Below are positions 32,228-40,159 of a stretch of 44,732 nucleotides of DNA, one piece after another; position 1 is the first letter of the stretch; the number at the start of each line of letters is the position of its first letter. A program made the position numbers and the translations under genes. This DNA is from Ruminococcaceae bacterium UBA4306 (GTDB lineage: Bacteria; Bacillota; Clostridia; Oscillospirales; Acutalibacteraceae): the NCBI GenBank assembly GCA_002394725.1, contig DGUQ01000035.1, positions 1 through 44,732 of the forward strand, in the 5' to 3' direction. The notes beneath the pieces were generated by a model. It saw only the letters and a list, made by a program, of their open reading frames with translations, did no database searches and was not told the origin of the DNA.

Positions 32228-33949
32228 TTATTCTACATCCTGCAGGGCGGCGTAGCCCTCTTCACCGGTGCGGACCTTGACCACGTTATCTACGTTGTAA
32301 ACAAAGATCTTGCCGTCACCGATGTGTCCGGTATAGAGCGCCTTCTTCGCCGCTTCGATCACATCGCGGACAGGGATCGCGGATACGACCATCTCGACCT
32401 GGATCTTTGGCAGCAGGTTGGTATCGACCAAAACGCCACGATAATATTCGGGCTTGCCCTTCTGCGAGCCGTAGCCCATGACATGGGTGACGGTCATGCC
32501 GGTGATACCGAGCTGAGCCATCGCTCTCTTGAGCTTTTCAAACCGGGCTTCCTTACAGATGATCTCAATCTTCGTGAATCTTTGTTCTCCGTTATCAAAG
32601 GACGGAACGCTCTTAACCTCGACAGCCTCAGCCACGGGTATATCCCCTGCTACAACGGCGACGTCCTCGCCGTATACGGAATAATCCTCCGCGGTCGCCG
32701 CAAAGCCCGCGTATGCCGACGGCAGACCGTGCTCGGTGATATCGAGGCCCATGATCTCTTCCTCAGCCGTTGCGCGTAGTCCGATCGTCTTTTTGATGAT
32801 GATAAAGGTGATGACCATCATGATCGCCGCGTAAACGGCAACAGAGCCAAAGCCCAAGACCTGTAAGCCGAGCTGACGGAAATTGCCTGTATACAGCAAG
32901 CCGCTGAGTCCTGCGGGAGCGTCGGGATTCGCGAGCAGACCGACAGCGATCGTGCCCCAAATACCGTTTGCCATATGCACGCCTACCGCGCCGACGGGAT
33001 CGTCGATATGCAGCTTCATGTCGAGCACCTCGACGACGACAACGACAAGGATACCCGATACGATACCGACGACTGAGGCTCCGATCGCGTCAAAGGCGTC
33101 ACAGCCTGCGGTCACGCCGACTAAGCCCGCGAGAGAAGCATTCAGGCACATGGATACATCGGGCTTGCCGTTTTTGATCCACGTAAACGCCATGGTAACG
33201 CAGGTGGCGACAGCGGGAGCGATCGTGGTGGTCAGAAAGATCGACGCAAGCTCACTCGGCGTGGTCGCCGCCGCTCCGTTGAAGCCGTACCAGCCAAGCC
33301 ACAGGATGAATACGCCTAAAGCGCCGATAACGATGTTGTGACCGGGGAACGCGTTGACCTTGATGACCTTGCCGTTTTCATCACGCTCATACTTGCCAAG
33401 TCTTGGACCCAAGATCGCCGCGCCTACCAACGCCGCGATACCGCCGACCATGTGGATCGCGCAGGAGCCTGCGTAGTCATGAAAGCCGAGCTGACTGAGC
33501 CAGCCGCCGCCCCAGATCCAGTGCGCTTCGATCGGGTAGATGAACAGGGAGATCACACCCGAATAGATGCAGTAGGCGGAGAACTTCGTCCTCTCCGCCA
33601 TAGCGCCGGAAACGATCGTTGCGGTCGTCGCGCAGAAAACAAGGTTGAACACAAAGGTGGAAGCGGCGGTAAAGTCGCCGTTCCCGGGAGACGCGATGAA
33701 CGCCTTGAAGTGGGTAAATAAATCCATGTTCGGGATTCCGATCAGACCGAATAAGGTATCCTCACCCATCATGATGGTATAGCCCAACAGGGCGAATACC
33801 ACGGTACCGATACAAAAATCCATCAGGTTTTTCATGATGATATTGCCGGCGTTCTTGGCACGGGTAAAGCCCGCTTCTACCATCGCAAAGCCTGCCTGCA
33901 TCCAGAACACCAGCGCGGCGCCGATCAAAAACCAAAATTCTACTGTCAT
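32228..33949 (-). CDS. ammonium transporter fused to a PII (GlnK) signalling domain
   Basis: 573 residues. Residues 1 to about 400 are Amt: about 11 membrane spans, with VEFWFLIGAALVFWMQAGFAMVEAGFTRAKN, HMVGGIAALVGAAILGPR and NAFPGHNIVIGALGVFILWLGWYGFN. After a linker, residues about 458-573 are a complete PII domain: FTKIEIICKEARFEKLKRAM, a T-loop with Tyr in GYGSQKGKPEYYRG, and TGHIGDGKIFVYNVDNVVKVRTGEEG. PII proteins normally bind Amt in trans and block the pore according to ATP/ADP and 2-oxoglutarate; here the gate is covalently attached. Start at 33949 (MTVEFW) fits GGAAGG spacing. A hexaloop leader precedes it. Confidence 0.9.
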   Translation of the reverse strand: MTVEFWFLIGAALVFWMQAGFAMVEAGFTRAKNAGNIIMKNLMDFCIGTVVFALLGYTIMMGEDTLFGLIGIPNMDLFTHFKAFIASPGNGDFTAASTFVFNLVFCATTATIVSGAMAERTKFSAYCIYSGVISLFIYPIEAHWIWGGGWLSQLGFHDYAGSCAIHMVGGIAALVGAAILGPRLGKYERDENGKVIKVNAFPGHNIVIGALGVFILWLGWYGFNGAAATTPSELASIFLTTTIAPAVATCVTMAFTWIKNGKPDVSMCLNASLAGLVGVTAGCDAFDAIGASVVGIVSGILVVVVVEVLDMKLHIDDPVGAVGVHMANGIWGTIAVGLLANPDAPAGLSGLLYTGNFRQLGLQVLGFGSVAVYAAIMMVITFIIIKKTIGLRATAEEEIMGLDITEHGLPSAYAGFAATAEDYSVYGEDVAVVAGDIPVAEAVEVKSVPSFDNGEQRFTKIEIICKEARFEKLKRAMAQLGITGMTVTHVMGYGSQKGKPEYYRGVLVDTNLLPKIQVEMVVSAIPVRDVIEAAKKALYTGHIGDGKIFVYNVDNVVKVRTGEEGYAALQDVE

Positions 33950-33974
33950 AGTTTCACCTTCCAAATATGAAATG

Positions 33975-34010
33975 AGGCGTACCCCGCGAAAGCAGAGTAC
34001 GCCTTTGTAC
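33975..34010 (-). promoter_or_regulatory. amt hexaloop/terminator leader
   Basis: GTAC-AAAGGC-GTAC (33997-34010) competes with a 12-bp stem (GGCGTACTCTGC with GCGGGGTACGCC). The T-run is weak and the hairpin ends about 25 nt before the start codon, so it may act on translation as well. TATAAA lies just upstream; no good -35 is seen because a repeat sits there. Confidence 0.6.
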
Positions 34011-34017
34011 TTTTATA

Positions 34018-34064
34018 GGCTTCCCCTTGAGGGGAAGCTGTCAGGCAAAGCCTGACTGATGAGG
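34018..34064. repeat. REP-like double palindrome in the amt promoter region
   Basis: GGCTTCCCC..GGGGAAGC followed by GTCAGGC AAA GCCTGAC, a two-hairpin palindromic unit of a kind common between genes in gut Clostridia. It lies directly upstream of the amt -10-like TATAAA. Confidence 0.65.
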
Positions 34065-34126
34065 TGGAAGCGATTCCGTTATATCAATTAAAGATATTGT
34101 TATGCAAGGTTTCCGCCTCAACCGAT

Positions 34127-36220
34127 TTATCTCACTCCGAAGAGCAGCTCGCCGTAGGTCGGCAGCGGCCAGATCTCAGCGTCAACGACCGCTTCCGCCG
34201 CGTCGGCATAGTTGCGCAGTGTATCCATCTGCGGCAGGAGTTCATCGCGGACGAAGTTCGCCTGCTCCACGATATCGTCGATATGCGCGAGGTGATCTGC
34301 CAAACGCTCGAGGATACCCGCGTTGGCGCTCATCTCGTCACAGGCGGCGGAGAGCTTCTCGATGTTAGCAGTTTCATAAGCACAGCTGATCTCGGGAGAA
34401 ATCGCCTTCTTCATAGAAACGTTCTTCAAGAGCTTCATCAGATAGGTCTCGATCGCGGGGATGATCTGCTTGCCGGTCATATCCACCATTGTCAGCGCTT
34501 CGATATTGACCTGCTTGACGTAGTTCTCAAGCATGATCTCCATGCGGCTCTCGAGCTCCGCTACGGTAAATACCTTGTGAGCGGTCAGCATCGCGACATT
34601 CTTTTCGTCCAGCAGATGCGGCATCGCGTCGGCAGTCGTTTTGAGGTTGGATAATCCGCGCTTCTCGGCTTCTTCGATCCATGCGTCATCGTAGCCGTTG
34701 CCGTTGAAGATGATGCGCTTATGCTCCTTGATCGTCTTGCGGATCAGGTTATGAACGTCGTTTTCAAAGTCCTCGGACTTCTCCAGCACATCCGCAAACT
34801 GCTTCAAGACTTCCGCGACAGCGGAGTTGAGCATCATATTACAGCAGGCGATGGAGTTAGAGGAGCCGAGCATGCGGAACTCAAACTTATTGCCCGTAAA
34901 CGCGAAGGGCGAGGTACGGTTGCGATCGGTAGTATCGCGTCTGAATCGCGGCAGAACGTCAACGCCGAGCTTCATATATTTCTTCTTCGTGCCCTCATAC
35001 TCGGTATCGTTCTCGATTGCGTCCAGCACAGCAGTCAGCTCGTCGCCGAGGAAGATGGAGATGACGGCGGGCGGCGCTTCATTCGCGCCTAAACGGTGAT
35101 CGTTGCCTGCGGTCGCGACGGACAATCTCAGCAGATCCTGATACTCGTCGACCGCCTTAATGACCGCTACGAGGAACAGCAGGAACTGCACGTTCTCGAA
35201 CGGCGTCTCACCGGGAGTAAGCAGGTTGACGCCTGTATCTGTGCCGATCGACCAGTTGTTGTGCTTGCCCGAGCCGTTCACGCCCTTGAAGGGCTTTTCG
35301 TGCAAGAGACATACCAGACCGTGGCGCTCCGCGACCTTTTGCATGATCTCCATGGTCAGCTGGTTGTGGTCTGTCGCGACGTTAGTCGTCGTGTAGATGG
35401 GAGCCAGCTCATGCTGTGCCGGAGCGACCTCGTTATGCTGGGTTTTCGCGAGGATACCGAGCTTCCACAGCTCGTCGTTGAGATCCTCCATATAGGCGAG
35501 GACGCGCGGCTTGATGGTGCCGAAGTAGTGATCGTCGAGCTCCTGACCCTTGGGAGGACGCGCTCCGAAGAGCGTGCGGCCTGTATAGATCAGATCCTTG
35601 CGCTTTGCGTACAGCTCCTTGGGTACAAGGAAATATTCCTGCTCGGGTCCGACAGAGGTAACGACGCGCTTGACATCCTCATTGCCAAAGAGCTTTAAGA
35701 CGCGCATCGCCTGGATATTCAGCGCCTGCATGGAGCGCAACAGCGGGGTCTTTTTATCCAGCGCGTCGGCGCTGTAGGATGCGAACGCGGTGGGGATACA
35801 AAGGGTCTTGCCCTTGATGAAAGCGTAGGAGGTGGGGTCCCACGCGGTATAGCCTCTCGCTTCAAAGGTCGCGCGCAGACCGCCCGAGGGGAACGAGGAC
35901 GCATCGGGCTCGCCCTTGATCAGCTCCTTGCCGGAGAACTCCATGATTACTCTGCCGTCGGGAGAGGGAGTGATAAAGCTGTCATGCTTCTCGGCGGTGA
36001 TACCGGTCAGCGGCTGGAACCAGTGAGTGTAATGAGTCGCACCCTTCTCGACCGCCCATTCCTTCAATGCCGCGGCTACGGCGTTCGCTACCTGAATATT
36101 CAGCTGCTCGCCGTCGTCGATCGTTTTGCGGAGCTGCTTGTAGATCTTGGGATCCAGCCGCTCTTTCATCGTCTTGTCGTCAAATACCAGACTTCCGAAA
36201 TATTCTGCTACGTTTGCCAT
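34127..36220 (-). CDS. glnN: glutamine synthetase type III
   Basis: 697 residues, the GSIII length. Family blocks: [131 protein letters not shown]. It condenses ammonia with glutamate using ATP and forms a dodecamer. It is one of three glutamine synthetase genes in the window and has its own ANTAR-type leader. amt follows on the same strand. Confidence 0.97.
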   Translation of the reverse strand: MANVAEYFGSLVFDDKTMKERLDPKIYKQLRKTIDDGEQLNIQVANAVAAALKEWAVEKGATHYTHWFQPLTGITAEKHDSFITPSPDGRVIMEFSGKELIKGEPDASSFPSGGLRATFEARGYTAWDPTSYAFIKGKTLCIPTAFASYSADALDKKTPLLRSMQALNIQAMRVLKLFGNEDVKRVVTSVGPEQEYFLVPKELYAKRKDLIYTGRTLFGARPPKGQELDDHYFGTIKPRVLAYMEDLNDELWKLGILAKTQHNEVAPAQHELAPIYTTTNVATDHNQLTMEIMQKVAERHGLVCLLHEKPFKGVNGSGKHNNWSIGTDTGVNLLTPGETPFENVQFLLFLVAVIKAVDEYQDLLRLSVATAGNDHRLGANEAPPAVISIFLGDELTAVLDAIENDTEYEGTKKKYMKLGVDVLPRFRRDTTDRNRTSPFAFTGNKFEFRMLGSSNSIACCNMMLNSAVAEVLKQFADVLEKSEDFENDVHNLIRKTIKEHKRIIFNGNGYDDAWIEEAEKRGLSNLKTTADAMPHLLDEKNVAMLTAHKVFTVAELESRMEIMLENYVKQVNIEALTMVDMTGKQIIPAIETYLMKLLKNVSMKKAISPEISCAYETANIEKLSAACDEMSANAGILERLADHLAHIDDIVEQANFVRDELLPQMDTLRNYADAAEAVVDAEIWPLPTYGELLFGVR

Positions 36221-36248
36221 AATACCTTCTCCTTTTCATAAAGAAATA

Positions 36249-36332
36249 GACAAAGGCGTTTCAAACCACACAGGTTCAAAACGCCTTTGTCTTTACAGCA
36301 CGCATTATACGCCCCGACTTTTCATTTGTCAA
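36249..36332 (-). promoter_or_regulatory. glnN promoter and hexaloop/terminator leader
   Basis: TTGACA (36327-36332), 17 bp, TATAAT (36304-36309). P1 is AAGAC-AAAGGC-GTTTT (36278-36293). The alternative hairpin GACAAAGGCG..CGCCTTTGTC with inner TTTTGAACC/GGTTTGAAA runs to 36249 and is followed by TATTTCTTTA. Confidence 0.75.
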
Positions 36333-36386
36333 GGGTAATCGTGAAAAAATTATCAAAAAAATTTAACGCTTTGACGTTTTAAACGA

Positions 36387-36471
36387 TTGACATATTATGC
36401 AAATAATGCTATAATATCCACGATAAACAAAGGCGTTTATTTGGGAGCTTGTTCCCGAATAGCGCCTTTTT
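36387..36471 (+). promoter_or_regulatory. promoter and hexaloop/terminator leader of ANTAR regulator A
   Basis: TTGACA (36387-36392), 17 bp, TATAAT (36410-36415). P1 is ATAAAC-AAAGGC-GTTTAT (36423-36440). The competing terminator stem spans 36429-36467 with loop GCTTGT and ends in TTTTT. The regulator therefore appears to control its own synthesis. Confidence 0.78.
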
Positions 36472-36518
36472 ACGTTGATCGTACTTCCGTGTACGGTATA
36501 AAAGGGGTGAAGGGAGAT

Positions 36519-37103
36519 ATGTCTTTAGAACAACTGCGCTATCAGGCGCTGGTGGTCTCGTCGTCTGAAAGATTTATGCAAGAGATAAGCTCCCTTCTGC
36601 ATGAGAGGAATTTTCATACCGATCATGTCACGAACGCCGGCGAAGCAAGACGCAGCCTGACCGAAAAAAGCTATGACTTCGTGATCGTCAATGCGCCGCT
36701 CAAAGACGAGTTCGGCTCGCGCCTGTGCATTGATGTGACCGAGCATATCGGCACGCTGGCGGTGATTTTCGCGTCCTCCGACGTGTATGAGGACATCATG
36801 CAAAGAACGGTATCTCACGGCGTTTTCGTCGTTCGCAAGCCGTCCTCTCAACAGACGGTCATGCAAGCCGTATCGCTCCTGATCTCCGCGCGCGAAATGC
36901 TCAGGACGGTACAGAAAAAGGCAGGCAAAGCCGAAGACAAGCTCCAGGAGATCCGCATCGTCAACAAAGCAAAATGGTTTTTGATCGACAACGAGGATAT
37001 GAGCGAAAGCGACGCGCATCAGTATATCGAAAAACAGGCGATGAACGCAGGGATCACCAAGCGACAGGCGGCTCAGATCGTGATCGACCGATACTTAAAA
37101 TAG
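36519..37103 (+). CDS. ANTAR-domain antitermination regulator A (NitR-like)
   Basis: 194 residues. Residues 5-125 are a receiver-like domain in which the phosphoacceptor position is Asn58 (DFVIVNAPLKDEFG) instead of Asp, so phosphorylation there is not expected. A short coiled coil (about 128-145) leads to an ANTAR RNA-binding domain: EIRIVNKAKWFLIDNEDMSESDAHQYIEKQAMNAGITKRQAAQIVIDRYL. ANTAR proteins bind hexaloop hairpins and prevent termination; NitR beside glnA in Clostridium saccharobutylicum is the closest known setting. The start at 36519 follows GAAGGGAG. Signal input is unknown; PII or glutamine synthetase binding is a guess. Confidence 0.85.
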   Translation: MSLEQLRYQALVVSSSERFMQEISSLLHERNFHTDHVTNAGEARRSLTEKSYDFVIVNAPLKDEFGSRLCIDVTEHIGTLAVIFASSDVYEDIMQRTVSHGVFVVRKPSSQQTVMQAVSLLISAREMLRTVQKKAGKAEDKLQEIRIVNKAKWFLIDNEDMSESDAHQYIEKQAMNAGITKRQAAQIVIDRYLK

Positions 37104-37239
37104 TCATTGCGAAGCCTAAACGGGGTCCCCGAAAAGCCCCGCTTTTTGGGGAGAGGAGGAGCCGCCACATGAGGTCAAGGCATACCAACCGGATATGCCT
37201 ACCGAATACGGCGAGCGACGACGTGTGGCAATCTCAACC
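37103..37239 (+). repeat. repeat with GTCATTGCGA/GTGGCAATCTC ends carrying structured RNA copy 3
   Basis: The element begins GTCATTGCGA and ends GTGGCAATCTCAACC (inverted ATTGC/GCAAT). Between them, 37118-37222, lies the third copy of the structured RNA (GGGGTCCCCG, AAAAGC/GCTTTT stem, GGGGAGAGGAGG, GGCATA/TATGCC hairpin). A short version with the same ends but no RNA core is at about 44008-44055. Confidence 0.6.
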
Positions 37240-37283
37240 TTATTTCGAGACTGCAATCTCAACCGATCAAGGAAGGAAACAAC

Positions 37284-38462
37284 ATGAAAATCAATCGAAA
37301 TTTTGATAACTTAGTACCGAACTATCTCTTCGCCGAGATAGCGAAGAGGACTGCGGCGTATGCCGCCGCTCACCCCGACCAAAAGCTCATCCGACTCGGT
37401 ATCGGCGACGTGACGCTCCCTCTGCCGCGCACTGCCGTACAGGCGATGAAGGTCGGCGCGGGAGAGCTGAGCCTCAAAGAGACCTTCAAGGGCTATCCCG
37501 AGTATGAGGGCTATGATTTTGTACGTGAGGCGGTCGCAAAGTATTACGCGGGCTTTGGAGTAACAGTCAGAGCGGATGAAGTCTTTATCAGCGACGGCGC
37601 AAAGTCCGACACAGGCAATATCGGCGATATTTTCGGCACCGATAACGTCGTGATGGTTCCCGATCCGGTCTATCCTGTCTATGTTGACGCCAACATCATG
37701 GCAGGCAGAAGGATCATATACGCGCCCGGTACAAGGGAGAATCGGTTTCTACCGATGCCCGACGAGAGTGTTCATGCGGATATCATCTACCTTTGCTCCC
37801 CGAATAATCCCACCGGCGCGGCGTATGATGCCGAACAGCTCAAGGCATGGGTGGACTATGCAAACAAGAATGACGCGATCATTCTCTATGATGCGGCATA
37901 TGAAGCGTTTATCGAGGACGACTGTCCGCGCTCGATCTTTGCGATCAACGGGGCAAGAACATGCGCGATCGAGTTCTGCTCTCTATCAAAGACTGCGGGC
38001 TTTACCGGCGTGCGCTGCGGCTATACGGTGATCCCGAAGGAGCTTGCCCGCGACGGTCACAATATCCATGCCCTTTGGTACCGCCGACAGGCGACCAAAT
38101 TCAACGGCGTGTCCTATCCCGTGCAGTGTGCCGCGGCCGCCGTATTCTCACAGGAAGGGCAGAAAGAATTCAAAGCCAATATTGCCTACTATAAAGAGAA
38201 CGCCCGGATCATCTCCAAGGCGCTCGACGAGCTGGGGATATTCTATACGGGCGGCAAAAACTCGCCGTATATCTGGCTCGAATGTCCTAAGGGCATGGGG
38301 AGCTGGGAGTTCTTTGATGATCTTCTTATGAACGCTCAGGTGGTTGGAACACCCGGCGAGGGCTTCGGCAGTCAGGGCGAGGGCTATTTCCGCCTGACGT
38401 CCTTCGGCAACAGAGAGAATACGATAGAAGCGATAGAGAGGATCAAAAAGATATTGAGATAA
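37284..38462 (+). CDS. dapL: LL-diaminopimelate aminotransferase
   Basis: 392 residues. Marks: FDNLVPNYLFAEIAKR, RLGIGDVTLPLP, FKGYPEYEGYDFVREAVAKYY, VFISDGAKSDTGNIGDIFG, YLCSPNNPTGAAYD, SLSKTAGFTGVRCGYTVIP with the PLP lysine. It converts tetrahydrodipicolinate directly to LL-diaminopimelate for lysine and peptidoglycan, using glutamate as donor, so it is a glutamate-dependent step amid nitrogen genes. AAGGAAGG lies before the ATG. It is followed by a bidirectional terminator. Confidence 0.95.
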   Translation: MKINRNFDNLVPNYLFAEIAKRTAAYAAAHPDQKLIRLGIGDVTLPLPRTAVQAMKVGAGELSLKETFKGYPEYEGYDFVREAVAKYYAGFGVTVRADEVFISDGAKSDTGNIGDIFGTDNVVMVPDPVYPVYVDANIMAGRRIIYAPGTRENRFLPMPDESVHADIIYLCSPNNPTGAAYDAEQLKAWVDYANKNDAIILYDAAYEAFIEDDCPRSIFAINGARTCAIEFCSLSKTAGFTGVRCGYTVIPKELARDGHNIHALWYRRQATKFNGVSYPVQCAAAAVFSQEGQKEFKANIAYYKENARIISKALDELGIFYTGGKNSPYIWLECPKGMGSWEFFDDLLMNAQVVGTPGEGFGSQGEGYFRLTSFGNRENTIEAIERIKKILR

Positions 38463-38466
38463 AATG

Positions 38467-38494
38467 AAGGCAGCCTGTTTGAACAGACTGCCTT
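38467..38494. terminator. bidirectional terminator between dapL and glnA-1
   Basis: AAGGCAG and CTGCCTT with inner CTGTT/AACAG. T-rich on both sides (TTTTGTT rightward, TTCATTTT leftward). Confidence 0.7.
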
Positions 38495-38502
38495 TTGTTA
38501 TA

Positions 38503-39711
38503 TCAGCTACAATAGGCTTTGATAATGCTTTCAGGAATGAACCTCTTGATGAAGTCGCTGTTTAAAGCGGCACTTTGCGCCCTGACAAGGGTATCGGGCA
38601 GAAGCTCCGCTGCGTTTTGTTCCGACGAGGACAGGTATTGCTGCTGGGTATCGGTAGAAGGCGGAAGGGGATCGTTGTTCTCAATGCCGTCGACCGCCGC
38701 ATAGATCATCAGCGCGAACGCCAGATACGGATTGGCGTTGGGGTCGGGTGAGCGAAGCTGTAAGCATCTGCCGCCGCTCTCGGTGTGAGTCGCAAAGATC
38801 AATTGAGCGCGGTTTTTGTCCGACCAGGTGATGTACTTCGGCGCTTTCATCTTGTTGAAGCGCTTGAAGGATTTTTCGGTCGGATTGAGGAAGATCGTCA
38901 TAGCCGCGATGTTTTTCAGGATGCCGGCGATGGCGCGATCGGTGACTTCCTCACCGGTTTTTGCTTTAACCGACATTCTGATATGGAGCGCCGAGCCGGG
39001 CTTATCGGAGATTGGCTTCGGCGAAAAATCGGCATACAGACCGTTGCGCGCGGCGATCGTGCGAACGACGGAGATAAACGTGCTTGTATTATCGGCTGAG
39101 GGCAGGGCGTGAGCATACTTGAAGTCGATCTCATTCTGACCGGGTCCAGCCTCATGGTGAGAGCTCTCGGGCATGATCCCCATCTGCTCCAGCGTCAGAC
39201 ATACCTCGCGGCGGATGTTCTCACCCTTATCGAGCGGCGCGATATCCATATAGCCCGCGTGATCGTAGGGCGTATAGGTGCGGTTGCCGTTATCATCCGT
39301 CTTGAAGAGATAGAACTGCATCTCGGACTTGAAATGGAACCGATAGCCCTTTTGACGGGCATATTCCACGGCGCCGCGCAGTAAGGAGCGCGTATCCGCC
39401 TCGATCGGTCTGCCGTCGGCATAACAAAGTGAGCAGAACATACGGATCACCTTGCCGTGCTCGGGCCGCCACGGGAGGACGGAAACGGTATCCGCTTCGG
39501 GATGAAGCCAAACGTCTACTCCGTAATCGCCGCCGAAGCCCGCAACGTAAGAAGCGTCGATCGGATAGCCCTTTTCGAACGCTCTGTGGAGCTCAGTGGG
39601 CTGGACGGATATATTCTTTTGTACGCCGAAAATATCGCAGAAAGCAAGGCGGATGAACTTAACGTCCTCTTCCTCGATATACTGCATGATCTGGTTTTCT
39701 TCCGTTGTCAC
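38503..39711 (-). CDS. glnA: glutamine synthetase type I, copy 1
   Basis: 402 residues from the GTG at 39711, chosen for the AAAGAGGG spacing; a TTG start 21 bp upstream is less likely. Family blocks: EEDVKFIRLAFCDIFGVQKNI, DASYVAGFGGDYGVDVWLHPE, FKSEMQFYLFK, SSHHEAGPGQNEIDFKYA, ADFSPKPISDKPGSALHIRMS, RLRSPDPNANPYLAFAL-type (LQLRSPDPNANPYLAF). It is shorter than the 440-residue Bacillus enzyme, as is copy 2. The two share most motifs. Unlike the other nitrogen genes it has a plain promoter with no hexaloop leader, so it may be differently regulated. Confidence 0.93.
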   Translation of the reverse strand: MTTEENQIMQYIEEEDVKFIRLAFCDIFGVQKNISVQPTELHRAFEKGYPIDASYVAGFGGDYGVDVWLHPEADTVSVLPWRPEHGKVIRMFCSLCYADGRPIEADTRSLLRGAVEYARQKGYRFHFKSEMQFYLFKTDDNGNRTYTPYDHAGYMDIAPLDKGENIRREVCLTLEQMGIMPESSHHEAGPGQNEIDFKYAHALPSADNTSTFISVVRTIAARNGLYADFSPKPISDKPGSALHIRMSVKAKTGEEVTDRAIAGILKNIAAMTIFLNPTEKSFKRFNKMKAPKYITWSDKNRAQLIFATHTESGGRCLQLRSPDPNANPYLAFALMIYAAVDGIENNDPLPPSTDTQQQYLSSSEQNAAELLPDTLVRAQSAALNSDFIKRFIPESIIKAYCS

Positions 39712-39746
39712 GGTGACACCCTCTTTAATCAAATCGCTCTGTGTGT

Positions 39747-39775
39747 ATCATAACATTATCGAGGTGCCGTGTCAA
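39747..39775 (-). promoter_or_regulatory. glnA-1 promoter
   Basis: TTGACA (39770-39775), 17 bp, TATGAT (39747-39752). No leader hairpin follows before the ribosome binding site. Confidence 0.7.
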
Positions 39776-39817
39776 TCTTTCGCACATCAAAGCGTTAAAA
39801 TAATTTTATAAAAAGAC

Positions 39818-40099
39818 TTGACAATCGGTTTATCGGAGCGTATAATGCAGACAGTAAAGACAAAGGCGTCTTGAATCCCCCAAGGGGTTCAAGGCGTCTT
39901 TTTTGCTATTTTGGAATCCCAAAACCCTTCTTTTTTCGTTATCCTGATCTGTCACCGCAGATCGGGATCAACACGGACTTTAGGGGAGATTTCTTCAAAC
40001 AATATATACTTCATCAACAATATTTATTGCCAAAAGAAAATTGCACACACTCCCCTTTGGTTTACAGACCCCGATTTGCGACGGGGTCTGTATTTTTTT
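39818..40099 (+). ncRNA. orphan ANTAR-type leader, candidate small RNA
   Basis: A consensus promoter (TTGACA 39818-39823, 17 bp, TATAAT 39841-39846) followed by the best P1 hairpin in the set, AAGAC-AAAGGC-GTCTT (39857-39872). An 18-bp terminator with loop CCAA follows (39862-39900), then TTTTTT. Readthrough would meet a second strong terminator at 40064-40099 (ACAGACCCCG/CGGGGTCTGT, ATTTTTTT). No credible coding sequence follows on this strand: glmS is convergent and glnA-1 is divergent. Short (about 55 nt) and long (about 250 nt) RNAs are predicted. Confidence 0.65.
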
Positions 40100-40114
40100 G
40101 ACTTTTCGAAAAGA

Positions 40115-40147
40115 ACACGGCGCACTCCTTTGAAGAGTACGCCGTGT
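40115..40147 (-). terminator. glmS terminator
   Basis: ACACGGCGTACTC pairs with GAGTGCGCCGTGT (13 bp, one G-U) with a 7-nt loop, then TCTTTTC. Confidence 0.75.
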
Positions 40148-40159
40148 ATATGTGTTCAA

